Shown here: positions 1-11,393 of the stretch, one piece after another
Layout: each line of letters begins with the position of its first letter
Position numbering within the stretch: position 1 is the stretch's first letter
Origin: Chionis minor
Lineage: Eukaryota > Chordata > Aves > Charadriiformes > Chionididae
Length of the DNA stretch: 64,000 nt
Direction: 5' to 3'
Assembly (NCBI GenBank): GCA_013398295.1
Contig: VZSF01007788.1
Coordinates: 646,240-710,239, forward strand
Notes under the pieces: model-generated
The model's input: the letters and a program-made list of their open reading frames with translations, nothing else
The model's database searches: none
What the model was told of the DNA's origin: nothing
Position numbers and translations under genes: made by a program

Positions 1-3000
1 GCACACTGTGCCACGTGGGAAATTATATAATCTCGGCAAAGCATGACACAAATATTTCTTCCTTTTGTGTGTGTGTGAAGGAAAATATAACATCGGCTTC
101 ATTCTTGTTCATGGCCTCCTCTTCATAAGCCACGAAAACAGTGCTGTCCACTGTAACAGGAGAAGGTTCCAGGCATTTCGTCTACTGAAATGCTACCCAC
201 GAACAACAAAAAGGCAGCGTTTTCTTGCATTCTGCCTGAGTTATATAGTCCCCAACACTATAATATGTTCTCCAGTGGCCTAGATATCAGGGTGTAACTT
301 GGATGTAGATGAAGATCTTTAGGTTTTAATTAATAATACATAGTGCAGAATCTGAAAGGCTATCTATAATTTATGTATCAGTGTCTCAAAAGCAGTCATT
401 CATACATTATATATTCAGACAGAAAATTATCTCACTTTTATTTTCCAATAAAAAGTGTATTAAAATGTTACTATGTACCCTCCAAAACAGATCAGTGCTA
501 CCCAGAGCTTCAGAGCCACGTTCCGCTGGGTTCTGTTTGCTGCAAGAGGGTGAATGTGCAAAAGCATTACAGACTGGGCATCTCTCCCTCTATTCTGATG
601 GGCTTTTAAAAATGATCAGGCCATTTCTTGGATATGTGCTAATTTACCCATAGAGGGACAGATAATTAAAAAAAAAAAAAGAGAGAGAGAGAAGTTTATG
701 AAAGGGAAGGAAATGATTTAACCATAAGGGGTTTCCAAACTGGACTTAAGAAAAACTGATTATGATAATATACCACAAAACTCCTATAAAATAGAGGAAG
801 AAAAAAGTCATTTTTGAAATACAAGTTTATGCAAAGCTTTTGCATATAAAGCATGTTTAATATTAACAGCCATTCTCATCATGCTGTCCTATTTTCCAAG
901 CACCCACCTACTTACGGTCACTTTAAAAAGTAAAAATACACGCAACTCTTAAAATTTGCTTTCAAGGCTATACTTTCTTCCCCCCCTCTATCAAGCCGCA
1001 GGGCCTAAAATAGTGATACCAGGCTACCCGGTGCAAAGAAAGTCAGTCTCTGTTACACCCTAGTCTTTGTTATGCCACTTTTATGTGTAAAACAATGTAG
1101 ACAAGATGCCAGCAGGATCAACCGAGCCCTCCCTCCTGCCTCAGGTGCTGGGGAGCTCATTTTTGGGTGGCTGAGAGTCCCAGCCATCTGACAGACTGTC
1201 TGAACTGTGTTCACTGCAGGACAGAGGGAAGTGAGTCACATCTGCACTTGCTTTGCTGCAGCTCCACCACAGCGGATGTGGGACCAACAAGAGTAGGAGT
1301 TGTGTTTTTTTCAAACTTTCCCCTCTTCCATTTTCTACACTCCTAAAAAAAACCTGTTTGCTTTTTCCCCCTAAGTACTGAAATAATACGGCCTCAACAG
1401 AGATTTAGTGCAACAGAGATAAGAAGTATTTTCCAATCTCATAAGGCCAAGGAGGTGATAAACTAATTAACATTTGTGATGTATCTGGATGTATGATGAT
1501 TTGTAAGTATTGAGACAATGAGGTAGGAGATCAGAATTCACAAGGCAGCTTTCAGCAAAGCGAGGAAAGGAGTATTAACCCACACAGAAAGAAGGTATAT
1601 AAAATTACCATTTTTTTATTGTGGATCTAAAGTTGCCCTCTGAATTTTATTTCCTCAGTACAATAATATTTTGGAGAAAACAAAGCAAAAAAGTTCAACG
1701 TGACCTACAAGCAAACAATCTAGAAGAGAAACATAATTCCTTGAGATTCATCTACTTTACTTGCCTTTGTAAGTGGAGCCAAGCATTAAGCTGCTCCTGC
1801 GGGTATGCCATGGGGAAAAAAGACTGGTCATAAATATTTTTGGGTTAAGACTGCCTCTCCCTCTCTACCTAGCACAACACAAAACCAATTTGTGCAGTGT
1901 GTTCAACTAAAATTATCACCTCTCAGAATTGAAATTTGAGGATGGAAGGGCTTTTGAGAGACCTTATTATTAGCAGACTGAGGTGTTATCAAACAGAACA
2001 TTTAACTTGGCTGGTCTAAAATCATAGCATATTTTTCCTTCACAATTTTTAGCTCAATAACTAGGATTACCAGCTAGGTCTTGGCAGTTATTTTGAAGAT
2101 TACTGTAATTACACTTCAATGAATTTCTTCATAATCATCTGCTTCTTGGTATAATAAAATTTTAGAATATTACAGTGTATAAATTAGCAGGTAATTACCA
2201 TAGAACTCTGAAATACAGCAATCCAAATCCACCTGTATTTGAGTTTTGAAATATTTATTGATCTTGCAAACTGTCCGCTCTGCTAGTGAACAGTTTCTAA
2301 TTTATTTTTTTATCTCTGCTGCTAATATGTTGTTTCTGTTCTGTAAATCTGCATCAGTAGGTATTTTAAATAATCTCATGTTTTTCTTCATGGGACTCTA
2401 ATGACAGTTTTTGCATGATGGTCTATGCTACAAAGTTGCATTTCTCTGATATGAAATCTGTAAGAGAAAAAAAGATGCCGAGAAAAAAAATGTCTACTTC
2501 ATCACATTTACCAGCCATTCTAAAAAAAAGCCCTGTGTAACCTCAAGCTGAGACAAATATGAAAAAGAACTGACTCTCTATAAGTAGTTAAATGCAAGCA
2601 AATAGCAATGTAACATATGCTGAGATTGCTTCTGCAATACGAACTGTTAGATATTCTCATTAGCTGAAAAGTAAAATATTGGCAAATTAGACTGCAATTT
2701 TACCAAAAAACTCTTCGGTCACATGGTCTATTTCGTCTGTTCTGACTGGACTGAGCTGTTCATTTTGAAGTGTTTTGTACAACCTGGATTTGAGTTACTC
2801 CAATTAAAAAGTGAGTAAGATCATTTCAGCGAAAGGTTCCTTATAGTTCATTAGCCACCTGACAAGTTGTCTTTGAAAACTACCGCAAAGTACTTAACCT
2901 TCATGCTATTAGAAAATATTCCTTAAAAAACATTTTAATGTTTTTTTGCACACTGCTTGAGCTGTATTTGAAAAGGATTTTCTTACTTGAATAATAAAGA

Positions 3001-4985
3001 CTATAATCTGGACTAAATTAATTCTATGGTCAATGGTCAAAGGTATGAGCTAAATCAACAGGAGGAGGCTGTAAATCAACATTGTTTTAATAAACCATCA
3101 CAGTACAATAATTATATTCTGAAAAATTAGCAGTAGCCCTCAACAAATCAGACGTCAGGGTGCATAATGTTACATGGCTACTGAGAAGAAAATGATGTCA
3201 CCTTAGTGTCTCAGGCACATACAATCAATAAGAAGCAAGCGCTGATGATTCGTTGGGAATTACACATTACCTTTGCTCTGGTTTCATTATTGGATATCTC
3301 TCTTTGCAATCCCAAACATTGTAGTCGATAGCCTCATTGGTTTTTAAATCTCCCTATGTTGCTACAATCCTCTTAAGTTGTCTTAAAGCAGTCCTTCCCT
3401 GTTTGCAACACATACCTTTGCTATTTTCTAAGAATGAAATTCAAGTGTCCCCTTCCTTTATCTTCCAGACTATTCTCAACAACTGATTTTAAAGAGAAGC
3501 CAAGCATTACTCCTGTGTGGTTCAAGCAGTCACTGCTTTGCTAGACATACTGGCAGATACTTTACTAAAAGAACGTATAATATGATATAAAGGAAGAAAG
3601 AATGATGCATAGGAAGGTATGTCCACTACGAGGAGAGTGAACAGACAATAAGCCTGTCTTGCATCACCCAAGATTACAGCCCAAAGACAGCGAGTAATCT
3701 AGGTCTAACAAATCCAGTAAGTATGCATCAGGGATGCTTTCAGTGAAACAAAGAAACAGTGTTCTGCTATTGGGGATCTGAACTTAATTGAACAACTATT
3801 CATTGTCTTTCTGGTCATTCCTGCATATTGGAAGACAAACCAGCAGTTCATTTATAGGCAAGCTTTACTTATAATCCATAAATTACTTTGTTGTCTATTT
3901 AATGGGATTTGCGTCCAAATCAATTCAATCTATATTTTTCTGAGAACATCCTGTTGGGCGCTGCATCAAGTGATTTATTAGCAGTGTACTTCTTCAATAC
4001 AAATTTTCCAATAAAGGTATAAAACAACCATGATGGCAGACATTAAAAATTCATATTTACCAACAATTACTGTAAGACGTAGACAAGACACATCAGATAT
4101 TACCTTCCTAAGTATTTAAGAGTAGCTTGCTATACAGCATTATATTGTGGCATTGACCTTATGCTGTAAACAGCATTTGAACTGGTTTCTAATCAGAACA
4201 TGATTAATTCAGTTTGTTACCACTGAAGGCTTAAATGTCACTCAATTCATAGATTTTTGTTATGCAAAATATTAAGGATGTGTCCTATACATGCATACCA
4301 AAACTTAAACCACACTAACAGGTAATTCTACATAAAATTATATTCCATAGATTATGGGGGGTACATTTCATTTCTGTTCTATCTGTAAAGAGATTTTTTT
4401 TAAATCCACATAGCTACATAATGTACCTGAAATTTCTTCAAAACTATATAAAACTCTGTTGTGACCACCCAGGACGCTAGGGGAGGAAACATATTTTTTT
4501 TTTTTAATATGTAAGAATGAAATTAGAGAATGACAAGTATCATTTTCATGACATGCAGTGCTTTTATGTTCCAGCCCACCTATTTTATATTCTCTTATAT
4601 TTCATCTCTGTCCTTAAGCAATTTAATCATAATGGTACTAGAGAAAGAAGCTATTAGATTTGTCTCTCTTGACCCATTTTTTCCACAACTGACGGCATTA
4701 CTGTGTACAGCAATATTTTCTTTTTGACTCATGTTCCCTTCTAGATCTGCTTCATTATTATTTTAGTAGGCGTGAACTTAAGTAACAAAAGTAAGGTCTC
4801 AACACTATTTTCTTGCTTCCTTGAAAGCTATCATACAAACTGAGTAGCACTCTTAATTCTTTGATAACTCTTCATAAGATTTAACCAATACATAGAAATA
4901 CATCATGTGCTTAGTTTCTCCTTTTTTTCCACTAGACAAAAAGAGTGGACTCTCAGCTAAATCCATGTTAATTCCTATTGTAACA
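1..4985. other. Intergenic AT-rich DNA
   Basis: I see no supported gene in this stretch. Open frames are short, lack splice context and have no recognisable motifs. It holds only low-complexity runs, such as a poly-A/GA run near 668-693. It lies upstream of the BANK1 promoter and ends at the sharp start of CR1 homology at about 4,986. Confidence 0.7.
668..693 (+). repeat. Poly-A followed by (GA)n
   Basis: About 13 A residues run directly into a short GA dinucleotide repeat. This is simple low-complexity sequence, and no LINE or SINE body is recognisable next to it. Confidence 0.85.
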
Positions 4986-5709
4986 TCTGGGCTGTGAGCC
5001 CACACTGCTGGCTCATGTTGAGCTTCTCATCCACCAACACTCCCAGGTCCCTCTCCTCAGGGCTGCTCTCAATCCATTCTCCACCCAGCCTGTATCTGTG
5101 CATGGGATTGCCCCAACTCACATGCAGGACCTTGCACTTGGCCACATTGAACTTCATGAGGTTGGCACAGGCCCACCTCTCCAGCCTGTCCAGGTCTCTC
5201 TGGATGGCATCCCTTACCCCTGGCGTGTTGACTGCTCCACACAGCCTGGTGTTGTCGGCAAACTTGCTGAGGGTGCACTCAGTTCCAACATCCATGTCTC
5301 CAACAAAGATGTTCAATAGCACTGGTCCCAGTACCAGCCTCTGAGGAGCACCACTCGTCACTGCTCGCCACTTGGACATCGAACTCCTGACCACAACTCT
5401 TTGAGTGCGACCATCCAGCCAGCTCCTTATCCACTGAGTTGTCCATCCATCAAATCCATGTCCCTCCAATGTAGAGACAAGGCTGTCATGCGGGACAGTG
5501 TCAAATGCTTTGCACAAGTCCAGGTAGATGACAGCTGTTGCTCTCCCCTTATCCACCAAAGCTGTAACCCCTTTGTAGAAGGCCACCAAATTTGTCAGGC
5601 ATGATTTGTCCTTAGTGAGGCCATGCTGGCTGCCACTGATCACCTCCTGATTGCCCATGTGCCTTAGCAGAGTCTCCAGGAGGATCTGCTCCACAATCTT
5701 GCCAGGCAC
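4975..5709 (-). pseudogene. CR1 ORF2 reverse transcriptase fragment
   Basis: This open frame of 244 codons covers the RT palm and fingers. It shows the block [14 protein letters not shown], a thumb-side R-S-W-L-D-G-R-T-Q motif and the C-box as F-A-D-N in place of the CR1 F-A-D-D. The last catalytic aspartate is therefore replaced by asparagine. The frame enters from a frameshifted upstream piece (about 5,897-5,664) and at its 3' end runs into non-CR1 flanking DNA, which adds the last few codons. It is the remains of a retrotransposon polymerase, with no sign of cellular function. Confidence 0.9.
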
Positions 5710-6398
5710 AGAGGTGAGACTGACGGGCCTGTACTTCCCTGGGTCTTCTTTTTACCTCTTTTGAAAATGTGAGTTATGTTCCCCCTTTTCCAGGCACTGG
5801 GAACTTCACCAGGCTGCCACGACTTCTCCAATACGATGGATAGTGACTTGGCAACTACATCCGCCAGTTTCCTCCAGGACCCATGGATGCATCTCATCAG
5901 GCCCCATGGACTTGTGCACCTTCAGGTTCCTCAGCTGGTCTCAGACCTGGTCTGCTACAGTGGGTGGTATCTCGTTCTTCCAGTCCCTGCCTTTACCTTC
6001 TGCAATTTGGGCGGTGTGGTTTACTTTACCAGTAAACAGTGACGCAAAAATTCGTAGAGTATCTCAGCCTTGTCCATGTCTCAGGTCACCAGGTCTCCCA
6101 TTTCCTTCCTGAGTGGGCCCACATCTTCCCTAGTCTTCCTTTTGTCACTGATACACCTATAGAAGCTCTTCTTGTTACCCTTGACACCCCTGGCCAGATT
6201 TAACTCTACCTGGGCTTTAGCTTTCCTAACCTGATCCCTGGCTGCCCAGACAATATCTCTGTATTCATCCTAGGCTACCTGTCCTTGCTTCCATCCACTG
6301 CAAACTCCCTTTTTCTGTTTGAGATTGTCCAGGATCTCCTTGTTCATCCACACAGGCCTCCTAGCATTTTTGCCTGACTTCCTCTTTGTTGGGATCCA

Positions 6399-6707
6399 TC
6401 ACTCCAGAGCTTGATGGAGGTGGTCCTTGAATATTAGCCAGCTTTCTTGGGCCCTTCTTCCTTCCAGGGCTTTATCCCAATGTATTCCATCAAGCAGATC
6501 CCTGAAGAGGCCAAAGTCTGCCGTCCTGAAATCCAGGGTAGCAAGCTTACTGTGTGCCCTCCTCATCACACTAAGGATCTCAAACTCCATCATTTCATGA
6601 TCACTGCAGCCAAGCCTGCCCTTGAGCATGACATTCCTCACCAGCCCCTCCTTGTTGGTGAGAACAAAGTCCAGAATGGCATCTCTCCTCATTGATTCCT
6701 CTATCAC
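6399..6707 (-). pseudogene. CR1 ORF2 linker between endonuclease and RT
   Basis: The frame encodes the conserved CR1 stretch after the endonuclease catalytic core. It contains D-F-V-L-T-N-K-E-G-L, C-S-D-H-E-M-M-E-F and L-D-F-R-T-A-D-F, matching the end of an APE-type endonuclease (the S-D-H motif) and the linker to RT. It is broken on both sides by stops or frameshifts relative to the rest of ORF2. Confidence 0.85.
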
Positions 6708-7403
6708 TTGGAGAAGGAAGTTATCATTAACACATTCCAGGAACCTCCTGGATTGCTTATGGCCTGCTGTGTTGTCCTTCCAACAGATAACCAGTGCGGT
6801 TGAAGCATGTCCAGGGCTTGTGAGTGTGAGGCTCCTCCTATCTGCCTATAGAGGGCCTCATCCACTCAGTCTTCCTGGTTCGGTCGTCTAAAGCGGATTC
6901 CTACTGTAACATCATGAGTCCCTGCCCTCCCTTTGATCTTGACCCATAAGCTCTCGGTTGGCTCCTCATCCATTCCCAGGCAGAACTCCATGCACTCCAG
7001 CTGGTCCTTGACATAGAGGGCGACACCCCCTCCTCACCTTCCCTGCCTGTCCTTCTGCCTGTCCTTCCTCAAGAGTCTGTATCCACCCATTTCAACACTC
7101 CAGTCATAGGAATCATCTCACCATGTCTCTGTGATGCTAATTAGATCATATTCTTGCAGGCATGTGCATGTCTCTAACTCCTCTTGCTTGTTCTCCATAC
7201 TATGTGCATTTGCATACAGGCATTTAAGTTAGGCCCTTGATGAATCTAGCTCCCTGGCTGGAGTGGCTATCTTTCCTTTCAGCTGCACTCAGGTGCTCTC
7301 CTCGTGACCTGCAACCCATCTCCAGGTTTTGGGCCTCTACTACTGGTATCAGCATCGTATTGGTAGAAGTGGGATGGATTCTGGTTCCCCTCCCCTAGCA
7401 AAT

Positions 7404-7832
7404 CTAGTTTAAAGCCCTCTTCACAAGGTTGGCAAGCCTCTGACCAAAGGTGTTCATCCTCTTTTGTGATAGGTGAACCCCATCCAGCCCCAGTAGACCA
7501 AGTTTCTCAAAGTGAGTTCCATGATCTAAGAAGCCAAACACCTGTCTCTGGCACCAGTCCTGTAGACAGTTATTTATTTGCGAGATTTGTCTGGCCCTAT
7601 CAACCCCCTTCCCTTTGACTAGGAGGACTGATGAAAAAACTACCTGTGCTCCAGAGTCCTTGACCGCTGCTCCCAGGGCTTTAAAATCTTTCTTGATAGT
7701 CTTCAGGTTGCTCCCAGCTGCATCACTGGTGCCCACATGGAACAGCAGCAGTGGGTAATAGTCTGAGGACTGCACGAGGCTTGGCAGTCTCTTGGGTACA
7801 TCCCTGACAAGAGCCCCCAGCAAGCAGCACAC
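7404..7832 (-). pseudogene. CR1 ORF1 esterase (SGNH-like) fragment
   Basis: This open frame of 142 codons matches the C-terminal esterase-like part of CR1 ORF1p. It shows H-V-G-T-S-D, equivalent to the SGNH block III H-x-G-x-N-D with Asn changed to Ser, and near the end L-D-G-V-H-L-S, the block V D-x-x-H motif. In CR1 this protein binds nucleic acid and carries an esterase of uncertain role in retrotransposition. The frame continues into a decayed upstream ORF1 part. Retaining ORF1 is unusual because most avian CR1 copies are strongly 5'-truncated. Confidence 0.85.
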
Positions 7833-8103
7833 CTTCCTAAAGAGTGCATCAGGCCAGCAAATGGCTGCTTCCTTAGTTCTCAGAAGAGTCGCTACAATAT
7901 CACCAGTTGCTTTTTCTTAGCTGCACTGGTTGTTATATGTGGAGATTGGGGTAGTCTTACTTAACTCCAGCACCTCTCCTGACACAGTAGGTTTTGCCTC
8001 TTCACTCTCCAGAGCAGTGAAGCAGTTCTGCAAGGGCACCTCAGTTTTTGGAGGAAGACCCTTCCTCCTGTGGGTCTTTGCAGTTACAAGCTTCCATTCT
8101 GTA

Positions 8104-8331
8104 TTACTGGCCTCCCTTCCATCTCCGTGTGCCAGTGTGGGAGTTCCTGACTGTGTGGCGATGGTCCACTGCAGAGTGCACTGGGAACCAGCTGTCTATC
8201 TCCTCAGTCTCCCTGATGCTTTGCAGCCTCCTCACTGCCTGCTGCAGCTCAGCCACCTGCTTCAGGAGTTCCTCCACCTTTTGCAGGCAGTTGTGCCGCC
8301 TATCCTTGCCCCAGGAGAAAGGTCCAGGCAC
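8104..8331 (-). pseudogene. CR1 ORF1 N-terminal coiled-coil fragment
   Basis: A 75-codon frame contains a leucine/glutamine-rich heptad stretch (L-Q-K-V-E-E-L-L-K-Q-V-A-E-L-Q-Q-A-V-R-R), typical of the coiled coil near the start of CR1 ORF1p, followed by a W-F-P-V-H-S segment. Upstream CR1 sequence continues to about 8,460. It is disconnected from the esterase fragment by mutations. Confidence 0.75.
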
Positions 8332-8460
8332 CTTCTGCAGTCCGAGCTCTGCACTGCAGACTCTCCCTTCCGTAGTTCTGTCTGCGTGGAGGCATCAACC
8401 ACTGCTGGGGTGGATGGTGCAGAGCCCTGAGCCCGAGCTGCAGCTTTTGCACTGTGCTAT

Positions 8461-10789
8461 TCCAACAATATCAGTATATTTATGAAGGGAAAACCAAAAA
8501 CAGTATTAACAAGAATTGAGTTTTGAGAAGACCGGTGAGAAACTAAAGCTTAAAAGCATTACAGAAGTATATAATTATCCCCAAATTGGTGTTATGCATC
8601 TAGGATGTTTGGAGGTAAGCTTCTACTTGAAGTAAGTTTATTAAAATTGAACCTTGAAATTCGTATTGAGGACACCCAGACAACTTGAACACAACACTGA
8701 CGTCATTCCCAAGACATGTTTTTCATGTTTTAACATGGATTTTTTGTTTGTTTTCCCTCTAATATTGCACTGCTTCATGACAAGACTGAGGTTGCTTAAT
8801 AATTTAACTAGTTTTTCCTCGCCTAGAAACAGTGAGTGTTCTTACACCTCGAGCATAAATTATAAATTCCTTGATTTTATGATATATACAAAGTGCACTC
8901 ATTAGGAAGTTGAAGAACTGGGGAAACCTAATTCTTCTGCTGGGCTTTTAGAGATGAGCTTAACATGAGAGACTTCACAGCAAACTTAATTTGTCAGCAG
9001 GAGTCTTTGCTGGAAATGGCAATGGCAGTAATACCTAGTCAATATGGAGACATTACACCTCACCAGAGAAAAGCTTCATGACTGGGCTGGTATAGGAAGA
9101 AGTATAAATTGATGGCGATCACCCTGCAGTTAGAAAATTCATCTGCTTTGTGTTGCTTTTGAGCTCTGTGGAAGGCTTATCTTTCCACGACTAGTAGAAA
9201 CCTGCCTGAGAAAAGCATATCTTATTCTTCCTTTTAGGACTCATTTCCACTGTGCTAGCTTCCTTTTCCTTCCTCTCAAAATGTAAATAATTGTCCTATC
9301 ACGATTCCATTTTGTCCCTCATCCTAACACCCAGGAAAAACTCCTAATTTCACTTTGTTTTTACTGGAATGACAGAGTTTCAAGTTCCATTTTAGTTATT
9401 TTTATATTTAAATACATTTATACTTAATTATCTTTTTTTTCTGAGTTTTTATTTCTACAGCAAAGATAGTCACAGTTCAGTCTGCTAAGTCATCCCAACC
9501 ACATCCAACCACATTATCTTGCCCATCTTTTAAGAAGCAGCAATCATTATTGCATTGGCAAAATAGTCAGATACAATATTTTCAAATGTTTTATCTTTGA
9601 CATATTGCTTCCTTCATTATAAGATATGTCTTTCCCATTCACTCTGTACTGACACGCTAGTGCTGTGTCCCCTGTGTCCAAAAATACAGGACTGGAATGA
9701 GGTATTGCATAGATACTTCACTTCAATAAATGAAACCTGAAGGGAAAAATAAGCAGAAAGAAACAATGGGAGATTTTCCAGGCCCTTCCCAATGCCCATG
9801 TAGACTGACATGACTGGATCTCGTCTGGATTTTCCCTGTGTACATGTACCCAGAGGCTTCCTCTGTGTGGTAAGCCAGGCCAAGCCAGAAATTCATCAGA
9901 ACCGCCCACTCATTAGCAAAAGCATACCGAAAAATAAATCCTAAGAAATGTACCAAATAAAAAACAAGTATCTACCTGTGTAATGACAGAAACAGCTCAC
10001 AACGGTTCAGTTTTTCACATATTTCAGTTGGACACGGTCCTGGCAGTGTGCAAGGGCATTACAGAAGTAGTTCTTTGACTGAATTCCAGCCTCCTGCAGA
10101 TTTGTGGTTTGTGGTTGATTGCAAACTGTGAAGGTTTTGTCACGCTGAGGCATCTATAAAGGCTGCCTCTATGTGGATTTTCCTTTCTCTAATACTTATT
10201 GAATTCACTCCGCAGCCTTTCCTTCAGTTGAGGCAAAGCTGAGCATTTGCCTCCTCTATTTTGGACGCCCACATTCCTGAAACCGATACTTAGCAACTTC
10301 ACCTTTGAGATCTTCAAAACCTTTGACAAATTTCACTAAATCAGCCACAAAACATCAAGTTTCCGGTTGGGAAGGGGAATACAGAAGTTCAGATGGGCGA
10401 GACACACACCCGCCCTCCCCCCGTGCGTGAAGCACAGCCGGACAAGTTTTGCTTCCTTTGGAAACCAACTTAATGCTTTTTTCTACCAGAAAGCACCTTC
10501 AGTTTTCCTGTAATCCTATTTCAAGCCACAACTCTGGCTCTCCGTGGTGGGTCCGGCCTTTATTTTGAACTTGAAAGAGGCTACCTTGGCTAATGGCTCC
10601 TGACTACGTTTGAGGGTCAGCATAGCAGCCAGCTGAAGCGTTTGCAGCCTCGCTCACGGGCTGCTTTATCTCACTTTTTCAGGTTTTGGTTTTCCTCTGT
10701 GACACATCAAAAAATAAATGTTCGGCATAACATCGCAGAGGGGTTAAATCACGCTGCACCTTGCCGGCCAGGCAGTGAGACCGCCATGC
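8461..10789. other. Intergenic DNA upstream of BANK1
   Basis: I see no gene or clear repeat. Base composition is AT-rich until about 10.4 kb and then becomes steadily GC-richer towards the CpG island. The distal BANK1 promoter or enhancer elements, if any, would lie here, but I cannot recognise specific ones. Confidence 0.6.
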
Positions 10790-11238
10790 TGTGACAGAGA
10801 CCTCTGGGGGGCACCTCCCCGCCCCCCTCCCGCCTCGGGGTGCTTTCCAGGCAAGGCGGCGGCTCCCCGGGATGAGCCGGGCTCCCTGCTGCGGCCTCCC
10901 CCTAAACCCAGAACTCTGCGGAGCTGGAAAGGCTCGACTCCCCCTCATTTTCTCTCCGCAGCCAAGCAACTTCGACGGCCGAGGGCTTCTACCGCCTAAC
11001 TAACGGGGCGGGGGAGGGTTCGGCGGGGGCTCCCCTCACACCCCCGCCTCACAGCCGGGCGGCGACGCCGGAGGGGGCGAACACAGGGAGGGCCCGAGCA
11101 GGCGGCGAAGCCCCACGGCCGGGAGGAGCCGGGGGCGGCCCCACGCTTCCGGCACGGCGGCGGCGACCTCAGCGGCCGGGACAGCGCTCTCTGTCCCGGG
11201 GGAGAGCCGACAGCGGCGGCACCGACGGCGGCGGCGCC

Positions 11239-11259
11239 ATGCGGCCGGCGGGTGGGTGA
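11239..11259 (+). promoter_or_regulatory. Short upstream ORF (6 codons)
   Basis: An ATG at 11,239, preceded by GCGCC, opens a six-codon frame (M-R-P-A-G-G) closed by TGA at 11,257-11,259, about 75 bp before the BANK1 start. It lies in the 5' leader only if transcription starts upstream of it. Such uORFs often dampen translation of the main frame; that role is inference here. Confidence 0.4.
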
Positions 11260-11326
11260 GCGACGGGCTGAGAGGGCCGCGCTCGCGGCAGTGGGCGGGG
11301 GTGTGAGGGTGGGCGCCCTCGCCGCG

Positions 11327-11338
11327 GCCGCCATGTTG
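11327..11338 (-). promoter_or_regulatory. YY1-type motif over the start codon
   Basis: The plus strand reads GCCGCCATGTTG, the complement of CAACATGGCGGC. This is a perfect match to the YY1 consensus AANATGGCGGC and, on the minus strand, to the TISU initiator SAASATGGCGGC. YY1 sites of this kind commonly sit just downstream of CpG-island start sites. Here the site includes the BANK1 ATG itself. Confidence 0.6.
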
Positions 11339-11393
11339 CGGCCGGGGGGCAAGCGGAGGGGCAAGGGTGCTGCCCGGAGAAAGGCGGGCACGG
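11333..11393 (+). CDS. BANK1: BANK1 coding exon 1 (N-terminus)
   Basis: The start ATG has a fair context (GCCGCC before it, G at -3). It encodes a short basic leader (M-L-R-P-G-G-K-R-R-G-K...) and ends after one base of a codon at a donor CGG|GTAGGC. That phase-1 end fits the phase of the TIR exon acceptor, giving E-N-T-K-D at the junction. Mammalian BANK1 likewise begins M-L and reaches N-T-K-D after a short, poorly conserved first exon of similar size. No other ATG in the CpG island gives a matching frame and donor. The exact start and the donor (GTAGGC rather than GTAAGT) are inferred. The frame is also open upstream but without an ATG. Confidence 0.75.

Larger units (their letters stand above)
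4986..8460 (-). mobile_element. Long CR1 LINE copy, antisense, 3'-truncated
   Basis: Read on the minus strand this is a CR1 non-LTR retrotransposon of about 3.5 kb. It runs from the ORF1 coiled-coil start (about 8,460) through the ORF1 esterase region (7,832-7,404), a decayed endonuclease region (about 7,250-6,400) and the first two thirds of the reverse transcriptase (5,897-4,986). In-frame stops occur, for instance in the endonuclease region after I-T-E-T-W, so it cannot be autonomous. Unlike the usual 5'-truncated CR1 copies, it keeps the 5' coding region but loses the end of the RT, the 3' UTR and the terminal octamer: homology stops abruptly at a CTGGGCTGTGAGCCC block. It is the same subfamily as the copies at 23.4-25.2 kb and 60.6-62.9 kb. 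Confidence 0.93.

Noticed and set aside
4994..5344. Plus-strand frames lying over the CR1 reverse transcriptase (also at 24,250-24,636 minus and 61,035-62,203 plus)
   Set aside because: They are mirror frames of CR1 ORF2 on the opposite strand, with no independent features.
7930..8430. Plus-strand frame of 166 codons
   Set aside because: Lies antisense to CR1 ORF1; Leu/Pro-rich composition arises from the complementary strand.
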